A DNA stretch of 18,375 nucleotides from Nitrospinota bacterium (lineage in GTDB: Bacteria; Nitrospinota; Nitrospinia; JACRGO01), in assembly GCA_016212295.1 (NCBI GenBank), contig JACRGO010000022.1, forward strand, positions 1 through 18,375. The letters are read 5' to 3'. This document shows, in pieces, positions 1 to 7,590 of the stretch. Below the pieces are notes generated by a model, which was not told where the DNA came from, made no database searches, and was given only the letters and a program-made list of their open reading frames with translations. The position numbers and the translations under genes are program-made. Position 1 is the first letter of the stretch. The number at the start of each line of letters is the position of its first letter.

Positions 1-193
1 CTTTTTTGCTGGTTTTCAGCCTTCCAAGAAAACTTTTCCCAAAAAAATCAGGTGTCACCCTGGATAATCCGAGCAGGGAATGGACCCTTTTCAAGCACGG
101 GATCAGAAAAATTGTATTAAGAGCTAACTGGATAGGCATTATAAAAAATTGCCTTTCTACCACAACTTTAGCTCACTTTGAACTTTACTCAAA

Positions 194-235
194 CACACCC
201 CGGCCTCCGGCCACCCCTCTCAAGAGGGGAATTTA
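194..235 (+). repeat. REP-like repeat family A, copy 1
   Basis: The unit reads cacacccc, then a small hairpin ggcc-tcc-ggcc, then a second hairpin cccctc-tcaa-gagggg, then aattta. Two adjacent short hairpins in a unit of about 42 bases, found outside genes in both orientations, is typical of REP/BIME-like elements. Copies are at 321-364 (inverted) and 18240-18282 (same orientation). No RAYT transposase gene is visible in the window. Confidence 0.85.
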
Positions 236-320
236 TAGGTGATGGCGCCCTTTCAATAAATGGATTAATGAATGAAGCGTCGCGGCAAGCCGCTGGAAAT
301 TATATCGCTGGCGATGAAAA

Positions 321-364
321 TTTAATTCCCCTCTTGAGAGGGGTGGGCGAAGGCCGGGGTGTGT
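321..364 (-). repeat. REP-like repeat family A, copy 2 (inverted)
   Basis: This is the reverse complement of copy 1, with the cccctc-ttga-gagggg hairpin intact. The second hairpin carries one mismatch (gggcgaaggcc instead of ggccgaaggcc). With copy 1 it forms a long inverted repeat around about 85 bases of non-coding DNA. Beyond the GC core, the flank at 365-380 (cttcttattc) resembles the flank of copy 3 near 18222-18232 (gaataagaag), so the repeat unit is longer than the hairpins alone. Confidence 0.85.
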
Positions 365-441
365 AGCGGGCTTCTTATTCCAGCAGCATGTTTGTTCTTC
401 AGGATAAAGATTAGCTTCTAATATTTTTTTAAAAAAATTAT

Positions 442-462
442 AATTCGTGTAAATTCGTGGTT
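442..462 (-). repeat. 'accacgaa' repeat family C, single arm
   Basis: The segment aattcgtgtaaattcgtggtt matches the arms of the family C inverted repeats at 7591-7610, 7787-7806 and 17048-17076. Only one arm is present. It ends about 25 bases before the start codon of the regulator gene, so it lies in that gene's leader or promoter region. Confidence 0.7.
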
Positions 463-487
463 GAACTATTATAAAGGCTTACTATAA

Positions 488-1933
488 ATGAACGAAAACA
501 CCAGCTTGATACCAAAGGTAATACCGGAAGAAAATTGCATCCTGATCGTCGATGATGAAGAGAACAACCGGCTAGCGCTGAAATCCCGCCTTTCAAGAAA
601 AGGGTTCAAAACCATTACCGCGTGCTCAGGCAAGGAGGCCCTGGAGTCGGTCGCTAAAGACAAGCCAGACCTTGTCCTGCTGGACGTCAACATGCCGGAA
701 ATGGACGGCTTCGAGGTATGCGGCAAAATAAAAGGCGGCGTTGGCGAAGGTTTCCTCCCGGTTATTCTTGTGACCGCCAGGGGCGACAAGGAAAGTCTGA
801 TAAAAGGCTTCGACATCGGGGCGGACGATTATATAGTAAAACCCTTTGACGGGGACGAACTATTGGCCAGGGTCAGGGCCATGCTTCGCATTAAAAAGCT
901 CCAGCAGGCCCTCTTCGTTTGCGACAGGGAAGTGGTGCGGCTTTCATCGGAGTTAAAGGGTAAATACCATTATGACAATATCATCGGCGATTCCCACGCC
1001 ATGGAGGAAGTGTTCGAGATCATGGACGGGGCGTCTAAAATCACAAGTTCAGTTTTAATTGCCGGGGAAAGCGGAACAGGAAAGGAACTAGTTGCCAGGG
1101 GAATACATTACAGCGGTTTGTTGGCCGATAAACCTTTCATCCCGGTCAACTGCGCGTCATTGCCCGGCGAGCTGATAGAAAGCGAACTATTCGGACACAA
1201 GAAAGGGGCCTTCACCGGCGCCATAGTGGAGACAAAGGGCCTGTTTCAAGCGGCCAACCACGGGACCCTCTTCCTGGATGAAATAACCGAAATGCCCATA
1301 GGGGTCCAGGCAAAATTACTGAGGGTCTTGCAGGAAGGGGTGATACGGCCGGTGGGCGGGACCGAGGAAATCCCCGTGGACGTCCGGGTCATTTCCGCCT
1401 CCAACAGAGACCCTGAGAAGGCGGTCAAGGATGGAAAACTGAGGGAAGACCTATACTATAGGCTTAATGTAATCTTCATCAAGGTCCCCCCCTTGCGCGA
1501 CCGCAAGGAGGACATTCCCGTCATGGCGCAAAAATTCATGGAAGAGTTCAACGCAAAATTTAAAAGGCATGTAAAGGGTATGTCCGAGGAGACCCTTTCA
1601 TCTTTTCTGGCTTACGAGTGGCCGGGCAACGTGAGGGAGTTGAGGAACGTTATAGAAAGCTGCTACATTTACGGCGATATAGATATGATCCTCCCGAAAC
1701 ATTTCCGGCTCCCGAAAAACAAACTGGAAAAGAAAATTGAAACCTCCTTCCAGCAGACCGATGCTTTCCTGACCGGAATTCCAGCCTTGAAGGACGCGGA
1801 AAGGGGGGCAGAGAAGCAGTTGATTGAAAAGGCCCTAAGGGACGCGAAAAACAATAAAGTGAAAGCGGCCAAAATCCTTGGCATCCACCGCAGCCTTCTT
1901 TATAAGAAGATGGAGGCGTACAATATCAAATAG
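488..1933 (+). CDS. Sigma54-dependent response regulator, NtrC family (REC-AAA+-Fis HTH)
   Basis: A 481-residue cytoplasmic transcription activator that should remodel sigma54 RNA polymerase after phosphorylation. The receiver domain (about 16-130) has the acidic pair D22/D23, phosphoacceptor D66, T96 and K118. The AAA+ domain (about 162-400) has Walker A GESGTGKE (193-200), the sigma54-contact loop GAFTGA (240-245), Walker B LFLDEI (261-266) and WPGNVREL (378-385). A Fis-type helix-turn-helix lies at about 442-478. Length and order are normal for the family. The ATG has AAAGG ten bases upstream. No histidine kinase gene lies next to it, so it is an orphan here and its signal is unknown. I saw no obvious -24/-12 promoter in the window that would name a target. 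The family call is firm; the specific regulator cannot be named. Confidence 0.95.
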   Translation: MNENTSLIPKVIPEENCILIVDDEENNRLALKSRLSRKGFKTITACSGKEALESVAKDKPDLVLLDVNMPEMDGFEVCGKIKGGVGEGFLPVILVTARGDKESLIKGFDIGADDYIVKPFDGDELLARVRAMLRIKKLQQALFVCDREVVRLSSELKGKYHYDNIIGDSHAMEEVFEIMDGASKITSSVLIAGESGTGKELVARGIHYSGLLADKPFIPVNCASLPGELIESELFGHKKGAFTGAIVETKGLFQAANHGTLFLDEITEMPIGVQAKLLRVLQEGVIRPVGGTEEIPVDVRVISASNRDPEKAVKDGKLREDLYYRLNVIFIKVPPLRDRKEDIPVMAQKFMEEFNAKFKRHVKGMSEETLSSFLAYEWPGNVRELRNVIESCYIYGDIDMILPKHFRLPKNKLEKKIETSFQQTDAFLTGIPALKDAERGAEKQLIEKALRDAKNNKVKAAKILGIHRSLLYKKMEAYNIK

Positions 1934-1942
1934 TCCTGATCC

Positions 1943-1972
1943 GTAGCGGCCATGGCCGCTGCCAAAGGGAAA
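1943..1972 (+). repeat. GC hairpin repeat family E, copy 1 (perfect palindrome 1945-1960)
   Basis: AGCGGCCATGGCCGCT (1945-1960) is a perfect 16-base palindrome nine bases after the regulator stop codon. It is followed by gccaaagggaaaa, which resembles the tail gcaaccaaa(g)ggaaaa of other family E copies. It may double as a transcription terminator or 3' stabilising hairpin for the regulator mRNA. No T-run follows it, so a Rho-independent terminator is not assured. Confidence 0.6.
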
Positions 1973-2115
1973 ATAAAATCTCAAATGGCAAATAACAAAT
2001 AAATTACAAATTACAATTACCGAATGTACGAAACAATTCCATTTCCTTGTTTGTCATTTGTAATTTTGGTTATTGAGATTTATTTGTTATTTGACAATTG
2101 TGATTTGGGGGTTCG
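1973..2115 (+). repeat. AT-rich ~140 bp element family B, copy 1
   Basis: The element begins aaaatctcaaatggcaaata and ends ttgacaattgtgatttgggg. The right end, read in reverse, resembles the left end, so it has imperfect inverted termini. It aligns along nearly its whole length with the reverse complement of copy 3 (10195-10340), including the central tract acaattaccgaatgtacgaa. It has no coding capacity. This looks like a MITE-like or large hairpin element; the mechanism is unknown. Confidence 0.7.
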
Positions 2116-2140
2116 TAGCGCGGGCTTAAAAACTTGCGCG

Positions 2141-2178
2141 GACAACGCAAATTTCTGAACGTAAGAATATACTCGCCT
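2141..2178 (+). repeat. Repeat family G, copy 1
   Basis: The tract caaatttctgaacgtaa with flanking gacaac and aatata recurs at 18309-18346. The two copies match at about 33 of 37 positions by eye. Both are intergenic and in the same orientation. The function is unknown. Confidence 0.6.
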
Positions 2179-2201
2179 TAATGTACAGGCAATGGCTATA
2201 G

Positions 2202-3335
2202 TCATGGAGTTCCTCCCTCAGAGGCCACGGCCTCCTTTAATATCTTCCACTCCGCTCTCTCTTGCTGAAAGTGCATGACTTTCCTTATGGTGGAATTGAC
2301 AGTGTTCGACTGGTACTTCTGTGTAAAAGAGGCCACGAGAACATGGTTTGACGATTTGACGCTCACATCCGATATTTCCACTGAAATGCTACCGGTTTTC
2401 TTGAAAATGGAATCTTTATAAGCCTTATATCGCTCCAGCGTATGCTCGGAGGTGGCGAAGGAGGGAGAGTAAAAGCTGATATACCTGGCGATATCTTTAG
2501 CCTCCCATGCCTTTTTCCATGCGCCAAGGATCTCTTTTACTTTTTCCCTTTCCGCCGTAAGGTCAATGGCCTCGGCCGCCAATTCGTGTTTTATAACATG
2601 CTTGGCTGAGGCCATGCGTGGATTGCTTATCCATGATTGATATTCCTCCTCGTCCGCCCCCTCCAGAAGGTCTATGTATATCCACCCTGTTAAACCGTTC
2701 CCGGCGTCCACCTTCATCCAATCGCCGTCGCGGTCCAGTATCCTGACCACATACTTGGCGTCCAGTCTGGCGATTATTTCGGATTCCAGGAAGGAGTCTT
2801 TTCTGACATTCACGAAGTCGGCCTTGGTTTTCATATATCCTGGCTGCTCCGCCGGTTTTTTCTCGACTGCTTCAACCGCCTGGGGGACCGGTGGTGGAGC
2901 GGGGACTGTCTCGCTTTTTTCCACGGCTTGTTGAGCTGAGCCTGCTTCGCTTTGGGCAGGCTGCGCCGGCGGTTTCGCCTCCTCCTTTATTTCCTTAACT
3001 TCCTCATTTTCCGCTATCGCGGTGGTTTTCTCAGGCGGTGTCTTGACCTCAGCGATGGAAGGAGGCATGGAAGGTGGAGTTTGTAAAATTTCCGGCTTCC
3101 TTTCCTCCAGGTTAATCCTAGTAATGGTGATTCTGTAATTTTGAAAAAACCAGGCGCCGGAAATTACAGTGGCAAGGGCCAGGAATATGAAAACCCCGCC
3201 GAATATAGGCATGGAGAATTCTTTTCCCTGGAAGGATGACCTTACCAGTCTATTGGCGAGGTAGACCTGCATCCTTGCCCTAAGCCTGTAGAGCAAGGGT
3301 ATTTTAGATGTGAATTCCGGTTTATCCTGAGACAT
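2202..3335 (-). CDS. Membrane-anchored protein with periplasmic SH3b and NTF2-like domains
   Basis: The protein has 377 residues. A short basic cytoplasmic N-terminus (1-42) precedes one transmembrane helix (about 43-63). A Pro/Glu/Lys/Ala-rich linker (about 78-165) follows, of the kind that crosses periplasm or peptidoglycan. Next is a bacterial SH3-like domain (about 168-225; DFVNVRKD, then GDWMKVD and GLTGWIYIDLL). The C-terminal domain (about 260-370) has the look of the NTF2/Cds6 fold, including AWKKAWEAKDIARYISFYS. SH3b plus this C-terminal module is known from cell-wall proteins associated with L,D-transpeptidases, so a role at the peptidoglycan is an inference. No catalytic Cys motif of an L,D-transpeptidase is present. 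It follows ftsY after a repeat-filled gap. Domain calls are good; the function is unknown. Confidence 0.85.
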   Translation of the reverse strand: MSQDKPEFTSKIPLLYRLRARMQVYLANRLVRSSFQGKEFSMPIFGGVFIFLALATVISGAWFFQNYRITITRINLEERKPEILQTPPSMPPSIAEVKTPPEKTTAIAENEEVKEIKEEAKPPAQPAQSEAGSAQQAVEKSETVPAPPPVPQAVEAVEKKPAEQPGYMKTKADFVNVRKDSFLESEIIARLDAKYVVRILDRDGDWMKVDAGNGLTGWIYIDLLEGADEEEYQSWISNPRMASAKHVIKHELAAEAIDLTAEREKVKEILGAWKKAWEAKDIARYISFYSPSFATSEHTLERYKAYKDSIFKKTGSISVEISDVSVKSSNHVLVASFTQKYQSNTVNSTIRKVMHFQQERAEWKILKEAVASEGGTP

Positions 3336-3353
3336 TGGGAATTAAATAAGTTT

Positions 3354-3533
3354 TAGGATTTCAAATGACAAATTCCAGCCAAAAAATATTTGAAATTTAA
3401 ATGGAACATGGCGCGGCCTATGGCCCGCAACCAAAATGTCCAAAGCAATTCCATTTTCTTTTCCTTGTTTGTTCTTTGTAATTTTGCTTATTGAGATTTA
3501 TTTGTTATTTGACAATTGAGATTTGGAGTTTCA
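3354..3533 (+). repeat. Chimeric repeat: family B copy 2 with family E hairpin inside
   Basis: The right half (about 3434-3533: caaagcaattcc, then ttgagatttatttg, then ttgacaattgagatttgg) matches copy 3 at 10195-10285 in reverse complement over roughly 95 bases. The left half differs. A family E hairpin (about 3405-3435, catggcgcggcctatggccc followed by gcaaccaaaa) sits where the centre of the family B element should continue. It fills the gap between ftsY and the SH3b gene. After it, 3541-3580 has a 'ctttgcgcc...ctttgtggtg' tract resembling family D. Confidence 0.65.
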
Positions 3534-3584
3534 TGAAGCTTTATGGCCTTTGCGCCTACTTTGTGTGCTTTGTGGTGAATATAT

Positions 3585-4535
3585 TCACGCAAAAAGCGCT
3601 TCCGCGTATTCCACTGGATTGAACTCGCGCAGGTCCTCGGTTTTTTCGCCAATGCCAATGTACCGCACAGGAAGGTTCAACTCCTGAATTATTTGCACTA
3701 TTGTCCCACCCTTGGCCGTTCCATCCAGTTTCGTCACCACTAAGCCGGTCACCCCTATCTCCCGCGTGAAACGCTTGGCCTGGGAAATGGCGTTTTGGCC
3801 GTTCGTGGAATCGAGCACCAGCAGGACTTCATGGGGCGCTCCTTGAAACGCCTTGCCCATGACCCTTTTTACCTTTTTCAACTCCTCCAGCAGATTGGGA
3901 TTGTTTTGGAGCCGTCCGGCTGTATCGGCCAAGACCACATCACATTTCCTGGATTGGGCCGCCTGGATGGCGTCATAAATAACGGCGGATGGATCGGCCC
4001 CGCTGGAATGCTTGACGAATTCAGTCCCGGAGCGCTCCGACCATATTTCCAACTGCTCAATGGCCGCGGCGCGGAAGGTGTCCCCTGCGGCAAGCAGGAC
4101 CTTTTTCCCTTCCTTGCTCCACTGCGCGGCCAATTTCCCGATAGTGGTGGTCTTTCCGGAACCGTTCACCCCTATCACCATGATTACAAAAGGGGCGGCG
4201 GAACCCATTGGCATGGCCCCGGCGCCACTGGAAAGGATTTCCGCTATTTTATTCTTCAGATAATTTTTTACATCGGGGCCTATTTTGGCCTTTCCCTTTT
4301 GAATGTCAACTCTGAGGTCCTCCAGCATGGAGTGCACGGTGTTGACCCCGATGTCCGCCTGAATGAGGCTTGTCTCCAGTTCCTCAAGGACCACATCAAG
4401 GTCCTGGCTAGTGCAGAGCAGGGTGTTGTGGAGTCCGGTGGCTATGGTGGCGCTGGTTTTGGAAAGCCCTTCGCGGAGTCTGGAGAAAAACCCTTTTTTA
4501 GGCGGCGTGATTTCTTCCACTGTTTGAATAATCAT
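3585..4535 (-). CDS. ftsY: Signal recognition particle receptor FtsY
   Basis: FtsY is the SRP receptor GTPase that docks ribosome-SRP complexes at the inner membrane for co-translational insertion. The protein has 316 residues: an N domain (about 17-95, beginning [13 protein letters not shown]) followed by the G domain. Visible motifs are the P-loop [26 protein letters not shown], the G3 motif DTAGRLQNN, and the G4 motif [10 protein letters not shown]. It is a short-form FtsY that lacks the long acidic A domain of enterobacteria, so membrane contact would rely on the N-terminal helix. The ATG at 4535 has no clear Shine-Dalgarno site; the start is set by the fit to family N-termini. The upstream gap (4536-4770) is filled with repeats, so ftsY may have its own promoter. 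Confidence 0.97.
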   Translation of the reverse strand: MIIQTVEEITPPKKGFFSRLREGLSKTSATIATGLHNTLLCTSQDLDVVLEELETSLIQADIGVNTVHSMLEDLRVDIQKGKAKIGPDVKNYLKNKIAEILSSGAGAMPMGSAAPFVIMVIGVNGSGKTTTIGKLAAQWSKEGKKVLLAAGDTFRAAAIEQLEIWSERSGTEFVKHSSGADPSAVIYDAIQAAQSRKCDVVLADTAGRLQNNPNLLEELKKVKRVMGKAFQGAPHEVLLVLDSTNGQNAISQAKRFTREIGVTGLVVTKLDGTAKGGTIVQIIQELNLPVRYIGIGEKTEDLREFNPVEYAEALFA

Positions 4536-4548
4536 AAAAAAATTTCAG

Positions 4549-4786
4549 ATTTTCGATTCCAGATTTTAAATTCCCGCACGTTCATTCCGGGAATTCATTT
4601 CACGCAATCCATTAAATTATTCAAACAAGGAACCGCGGAGACACAGAGACGCGGAGATTTTTATAAAATTTTTACAGTTGTTGGGGCACGATGCATCGTG
4701 CCCTTACCTTTCTCCGCGACTTTGCGCCTTCGCGGTAAAAAAATCAAATTTAAAATCCTAAATTCCAAATCTAAAATTTCACGTCC
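4549..4786. repeat. Nested intergenic repeat cluster between the FGE-fold gene and ftsY
   Basis: The outer AT-rich tracts (about 4549-4576 and 4741-4782) look like family B fragments in opposite orientation. Inside them, accgcggagacacagagacg (from 4632) and its diverged reverse complement (4712-4736) form a family D inverted repeat. At its centre GGGCACGATGCATCGTGCCC (4684-4703) is a perfect 20-base palindrome. The outer right tract runs over the stop codon (4771-4773) of the FGE-fold gene. No gene is present between the arms. Confidence 0.75.
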
Positions 4787-5601
4787 CTGCCGCAACGGAA
4801 ACCGTATTCATTGGATTGCGTCTTCGGCATTTCCAGGAGGCGCGTGGAGGCGCGTAGGCTGATGGCGGGGCTCATCCATGATCCGCCTTTCAGCATCCGC
4901 AACCCTTTTTTTTCATCATACCAGCCGTCAACCCATTCCCACACGTTTCCGGCCATATTGTAAGCCCCATAGCGGCTCTTCCCTTCCGCAAAGGAGGTGA
5001 CAGGGACCGTGCCTGGTTTTTCCTTCAGGCCGGAGGAGGCGATTTTATATTTTCCCACGCGGGCCTCGCTGCCTGAATCCGAGCTTTGGGAGTTTCCCTT
5101 CACGGGATCGAACTCGTTTCCCCAGGGATACAGCCCGCCATCCGTTCCACGCGCTGCCTTTTCCCATTCCGCTTCCGTGGGCAGGCGTTTTCCCTTCCAC
5201 TTACAAAAGGAATCGGCCTTTTCCCAATCAATGAACAACGCAGGATGGTCCCCAAGGCTTGAGTGAAATTCGTGGCTTGGATCAAATTTTTTATACTCTT
5301 CGTTGCCGACCTCGTAAATATCGATATAGAAAGATTTCACGAAGACCTTCTTCGATTCAGGCTCATCGGCGAACCACTCAGGCGCGGCCCCTGCAGCCAC
5401 CGCCATTTTCCTGATTTCCTCGCTGTTGGCGCCCATTATGAACTCTCCTTCCTGGACCAGGACCATATCCTGTGGAGCGGCGTTTGATATTTCTTCCGCC
5501 ATGCAAGGCGAAGGGAGAGGAGGAAAAACGAAAACTGACGTGGCGAGGGCCAGTAAGAACAACAAAATGGCTAGGCTTGAATACTTTTTAAAATTTTTCA
5601 T
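4771..5601 (-). CDS. Secreted formylglycine-generating-enzyme-fold (SUMF1/PvdO-like) protein
   Basis: The protein has 276 residues. A signal peptide (about 1-35, hydrophobic LAILLFLLALATSVFVF) predicts export. The FGE-sulfatase fold covers about 43-274, with the hallmarks RLPTEAEWEKAARG (139-152), YPWG (158-161), NMAGNVWEW (215-223), KGGSW (238-242) and GFRC (267-270). The catalytic cysteine pair of true formylglycine-generating enzymes is absent: after KGGSW the chain reads MSPAISLRASTRL. Sulfatase activation is therefore unlikely, and no sulfatase gene is nearby. Other members of this fold oxidise or bind small molecules, so the real role is open. The ATG at 5601 overlaps the TAA of pssA by one base (TAATG). 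A longer frame upstream would lie inside pssA and spoil the signal peptide, so I reject it. Confidence 0.88.
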   Translation of the reverse strand: MKNFKKYSSLAILLFLLALATSVFVFPPLPSPCMAEEISNAAPQDMVLVQEGEFIMGANSEEIRKMAVAAGAAPEWFADEPESKKVFVKSFYIDIYEVGNEEYKKFDPSHEFHSSLGDHPALFIDWEKADSFCKWKGKRLPTEAEWEKAARGTDGGLYPWGNEFDPVKGNSQSSDSGSEARVGKYKIASSGLKEKPGTVPVTSFAEGKSRYGAYNMAGNVWEWVDGWYDEKKGLRMLKGGSWMSPAISLRASTRLLEMPKTQSNEYGFRCGRDVKF

Positions 5602-6356
5602 TAGGGTTGCGTCTTGCCGGCTTCCTGGAGAGGGAGGGCGTCCTTGGACTTCTTCGAAAAGGCGAACCTTTCCACCGGTCCGGACAGAATATAGGCGCAA
5701 GCGAACAAGAAGAACATTATTTGAGGGACCGTGGCGGTTATATAGATGGCCAGGACAGCGAAGACCAGCAGGCTGAAGGGCTTCTTCTCCCGCAGGTCCA
5801 GTTGCTTGAAATTTTGATACTTGATCTTACTGACCATCAAAAAGGCCAGAAGATATACGGTGATCACCAAGACAATGGGATGTATTTTGCCGAAGGAAAA
5901 AACGTCCCTCATGAAAATAATCAGGGAGGCGATAAAACCGGCAGCGGCCGGCGTGGGAAGGCCGATAAAATATTTTCCGCGGACCAGGAGCGATTGAACA
6001 TTGAATCGGGCAAGCCGGAGAATGCCGCAGATCACATATAAAAAGGCCGCCATCCACCCAATCCTTCCAAACGGCGTCAGGACCCAGACGTAACTCAGCA
6101 CCCCCGGCGCGATGCAGAAGGAGACCGTGTCCGCCAAGCTGTCCAGTTGCAGGCCGAACTCGCTGGTGGTGTTGGTCATTCTCGCCACCCTGCCGTCCAG
6201 GATATCAAAGAAAATAGCCAGCAGAATGGCGATCGCCGCATGATAATATTTGTGATTAAAAGAGGCTATGATGGCATAGAAACCACAAAAAATATTCATG
6301 CATGATAAAAGGCTGGGGAGCAGAAAAACCCCTTTTTTAATATTGACATTATCCAT
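5601..6356 (-). CDS. pssA: CDP-diacylglycerol--serine O-phosphatidyltransferase
   Basis: This inner-membrane enzyme makes phosphatidylserine from CDP-diacylglycerol and serine, the first step to phosphatidylethanolamine. The 251-residue chain is strongly hydrophobic with several transmembrane segments. It carries the complete CDP-alcohol phosphotransferase signature DG-x2-AR-x8-G-x3-D-x3-D at residues 54-76 (D54, G55, A58, R59, G68, D72, D76). The length fits the Bacillus/proteobacterial type II form rather than the soluble E. coli type. No psd (phosphatidylserine decarboxylase) gene is next to it. pssA near ilv genes is a gene order known from several bacterial groups. The downstream gene starts on its stop codon, so the two are probably translationally coupled. 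A 188-base repeat-containing gap separates it from ilvC. Confidence 0.95.
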   Translation of the reverse strand: MDNVNIKKGVFLLPSLLSCMNIFCGFYAIIASFNHKYYHAAIAILLAIFFDILDGRVARMTNTTSEFGLQLDSLADTVSFCIAPGVLSYVWVLTPFGRIGWMAAFLYVICGILRLARFNVQSLLVRGKYFIGLPTPAAAGFIASLIIFMRDVFSFGKIHPIVLVITVYLLAFLMVSKIKYQNFKQLDLREKKPFSLLVFAVLAIYITATVPQIMFFLFACAYILSGPVERFAFSKKSKDALPLQEAGKTQP

Positions 6357-6428
6357 GGGAAGCTATCTGATTTAGACGTGACGTCCTTTTGACGAACTTT
6401 GCGGACTTTAAAGAATTAACATCGAAAT

Positions 6429-6499
6429 AAGTCATGAGTCATGCGTAGTGCGCCATGCGCTCAAGACACAAGCCACACGGCTCATGACACATGACATAT
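6429..6499. repeat. Imperfect palindrome of 'gtcatgagtcatg' type (family F)
   Basis: The left arm gtcatgagtcatgcg (6431-6445) and right arm ctcatgacacatgac (6481-6495) are imperfect reverse complements (about 12 of 15 bases). An inner tgcgccatgcgctc tract lies between them. A further 'attcgatgttggacgttcaa' repeat-like tract follows at 6506-6525. Together they fill the ilvC-pssA gap. No terminator with a T-run is evident on the minus strand, so read-through from ilvC into pssA is possible. Confidence 0.55.
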
Positions 6500-6544
6500 T
6501 TCCTCATTCGATGTTGGACGTTCAATATTCAAGTTTTTTTTAAC

Positions 6545-7552
6545 TTATTGTTTCAGCTTCTTGTCCCCGACCCAACTCATCATCTTCCTCAATTTCTCGC
6601 CGACCTTTTCAATTTCATGGTCCGCGTCTTTTTTCTTCAAGGCGGTGAAGACCGGTTGGTTGACCTTGTTTTCAAGGAGCCATTCCCTGGCGAACTCGCC
6701 GCTCTGAATTTCCTTCAGGATTTTTTTCATCTCCTTACGGGTCTCGTCAGTGACGATCCTCCGGCCCCTGGTCACGTCGCCATAAGCGGCGGTGTTGGAG
6801 ATGGAATAACGCATATTCCCGATGCCGCCCTCATAAATGAGGTCAACGATCAATTTCACCTCGTGCAGGCACTCGAAGTAGGCCAGCTCAGGCGGATACC
6901 CGGCATCCACCAAGGTGTCGAAGCCCGCGCGTATCAGTTCGGTCAAGCCGCCGCAGAGGACCACCTGCTCGCCGAAAAGGTCGGTTTCCGTCTCCTCCCT
7001 GAAGGTCGTTTCAATTGCGCCCGCCCTGGTACCCCCTATCGCTCTTGTATATGCCAAGGCGATATCCTTAGCCTTTCCAGTCGCGTTTTGCTCGACACAA
7101 AACAGACACGGAACTCCCTGGCCTTCCTTGTAGACCCTGCGGACCAGGTGTCCAGGCCCCTTTGGCGCTGACATGAAGACGTCAACGTCCTTTGGAGGCA
7201 CTACCTGGTTAAAATGGATGTTGAAACCATGGCCGAAGGCAAGGGCCTTGCCTTTTTTAAGTCCACCTGCAATGTCCCTTTTATACACGTCACCCTGGAT
7301 CTCGTCCGGGATCAATATCATGATAATGTCGCCCGCCTTGGCTGCCTCGGCGGTCGTCATGACCCTTAGGCCCGCGGCTTCGGCCTTGGCCCTTGAGCTG
7401 CTCCCTTCCGGCAGCCCCACCACAACATTCATGCCGCTGTCCTTCAAATTCAATGCATGGGCGTGGCCCTGGCTTCCATATCCTATTACGGAGATTTTTT
7501 TTCCTTTTAAAAACTTGAGATCAGCGTCCTTGTCATAATATACCTTTATCAT
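6545..7552 (-). CDS. ilvC: Ketol-acid reductoisomerase
   Basis: This enzyme converts acetolactate and acetohydroxybutyrate to dihydroxy acids in valine, leucine and isoleucine synthesis (cytoplasm, Mg2+ and NAD(P)H dependent). The 335-residue length marks the short class I form. The Rossmann motif [15 protein letters not shown] lies at 22-36, and [11 protein letters not shown] and the C-terminal knotted helical domain are complete. The cofactor-specificity loop reads GLPEGSSSR (46-54) instead of the common GLRPGSSSW: the usual arginine is replaced and an acidic E49 appears. That could favour NADH over NADPH. The start has AGGAG about 10 bases upstream. It lies downstream of ilvH, but a 268-base repeat-filled gap intervenes. 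Confidence 0.97.
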   Translation of the reverse strand: MIKVYYDKDADLKFLKGKKISVIGYGSQGHAHALNLKDSGMNVVVGLPEGSSSRAKAEAAGLRVMTTAEAAKAGDIIMILIPDEIQGDVYKRDIAGGLKKGKALAFGHGFNIHFNQVVPPKDVDVFMSAPKGPGHLVRRVYKEGQGVPCLFCVEQNATGKAKDIALAYTRAIGGTRAGAIETTFREETETDLFGEQVVLCGGLTELIRAGFDTLVDAGYPPELAYFECLHEVKLIVDLIYEGGIGNMRYSISNTAAYGDVTRGRRIVTDETRKEMKKILKEIQSGEFAREWLLENKVNQPVFTALKKKDADHEIEKVGEKLRKMMSWVGDKKLKQ

Positions 7553-7590
7553 GATTCAAAAGCTCCTTTTAAAATTTAAAAAAATAGTTT

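Larger units (their letters stand above)
1..487. other. Non-coding leader region with repeats upstream of the NtrC-type regulator
   Basis: I find no convincing gene here. Short open frames exist, but they run through repeat DNA and lack ribosome sites and family resemblance. The region holds an inverted pair of a REP-like repeat (194-235 and 321-364) and one copy of the 'aattcgtg' repeat (442-462) just before the regulator gene. The stretch 420-440 is very A/T-rich and could hold the promoter of the downstream gene, but I could not fix -35 and -10 boxes with confidence. Confidence 0.6.

Noticed and set aside
6-366. Two short open frames near the window start
   Set aside because: They are made largely of REP-like repeat sequence, giving peptides such as TPRPPATPLKRG, and have no ribosome site or homology that I recognise.
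1945-1960. Rho-independent terminator of the NtrC-type gene
   Set aside because: The palindrome is strong but no T-run follows, and the same hairpin type recurs in other settings, so I list it as a repeat rather than a terminator.
3795-4862. 355-codon open frame on the plus strand
   Set aside because: It is antisense to ftsY and part of the FGE-fold gene, both of which have clear family motifs. The translated product is low-complexity and runs through an intergenic repeat.
5602-5700. Longer N-terminus for the FGE-fold protein
   Set aside because: It lies inside pssA and would place the signal peptide internally. The ATG at 5601 gives a normal secretion signal.
6491-7171. 226-codon open frame on the plus strand opposite ilvC
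   Set aside because: It is a shadow of the strongly conserved ilvC reading frame, with no ribosome site and no family features.
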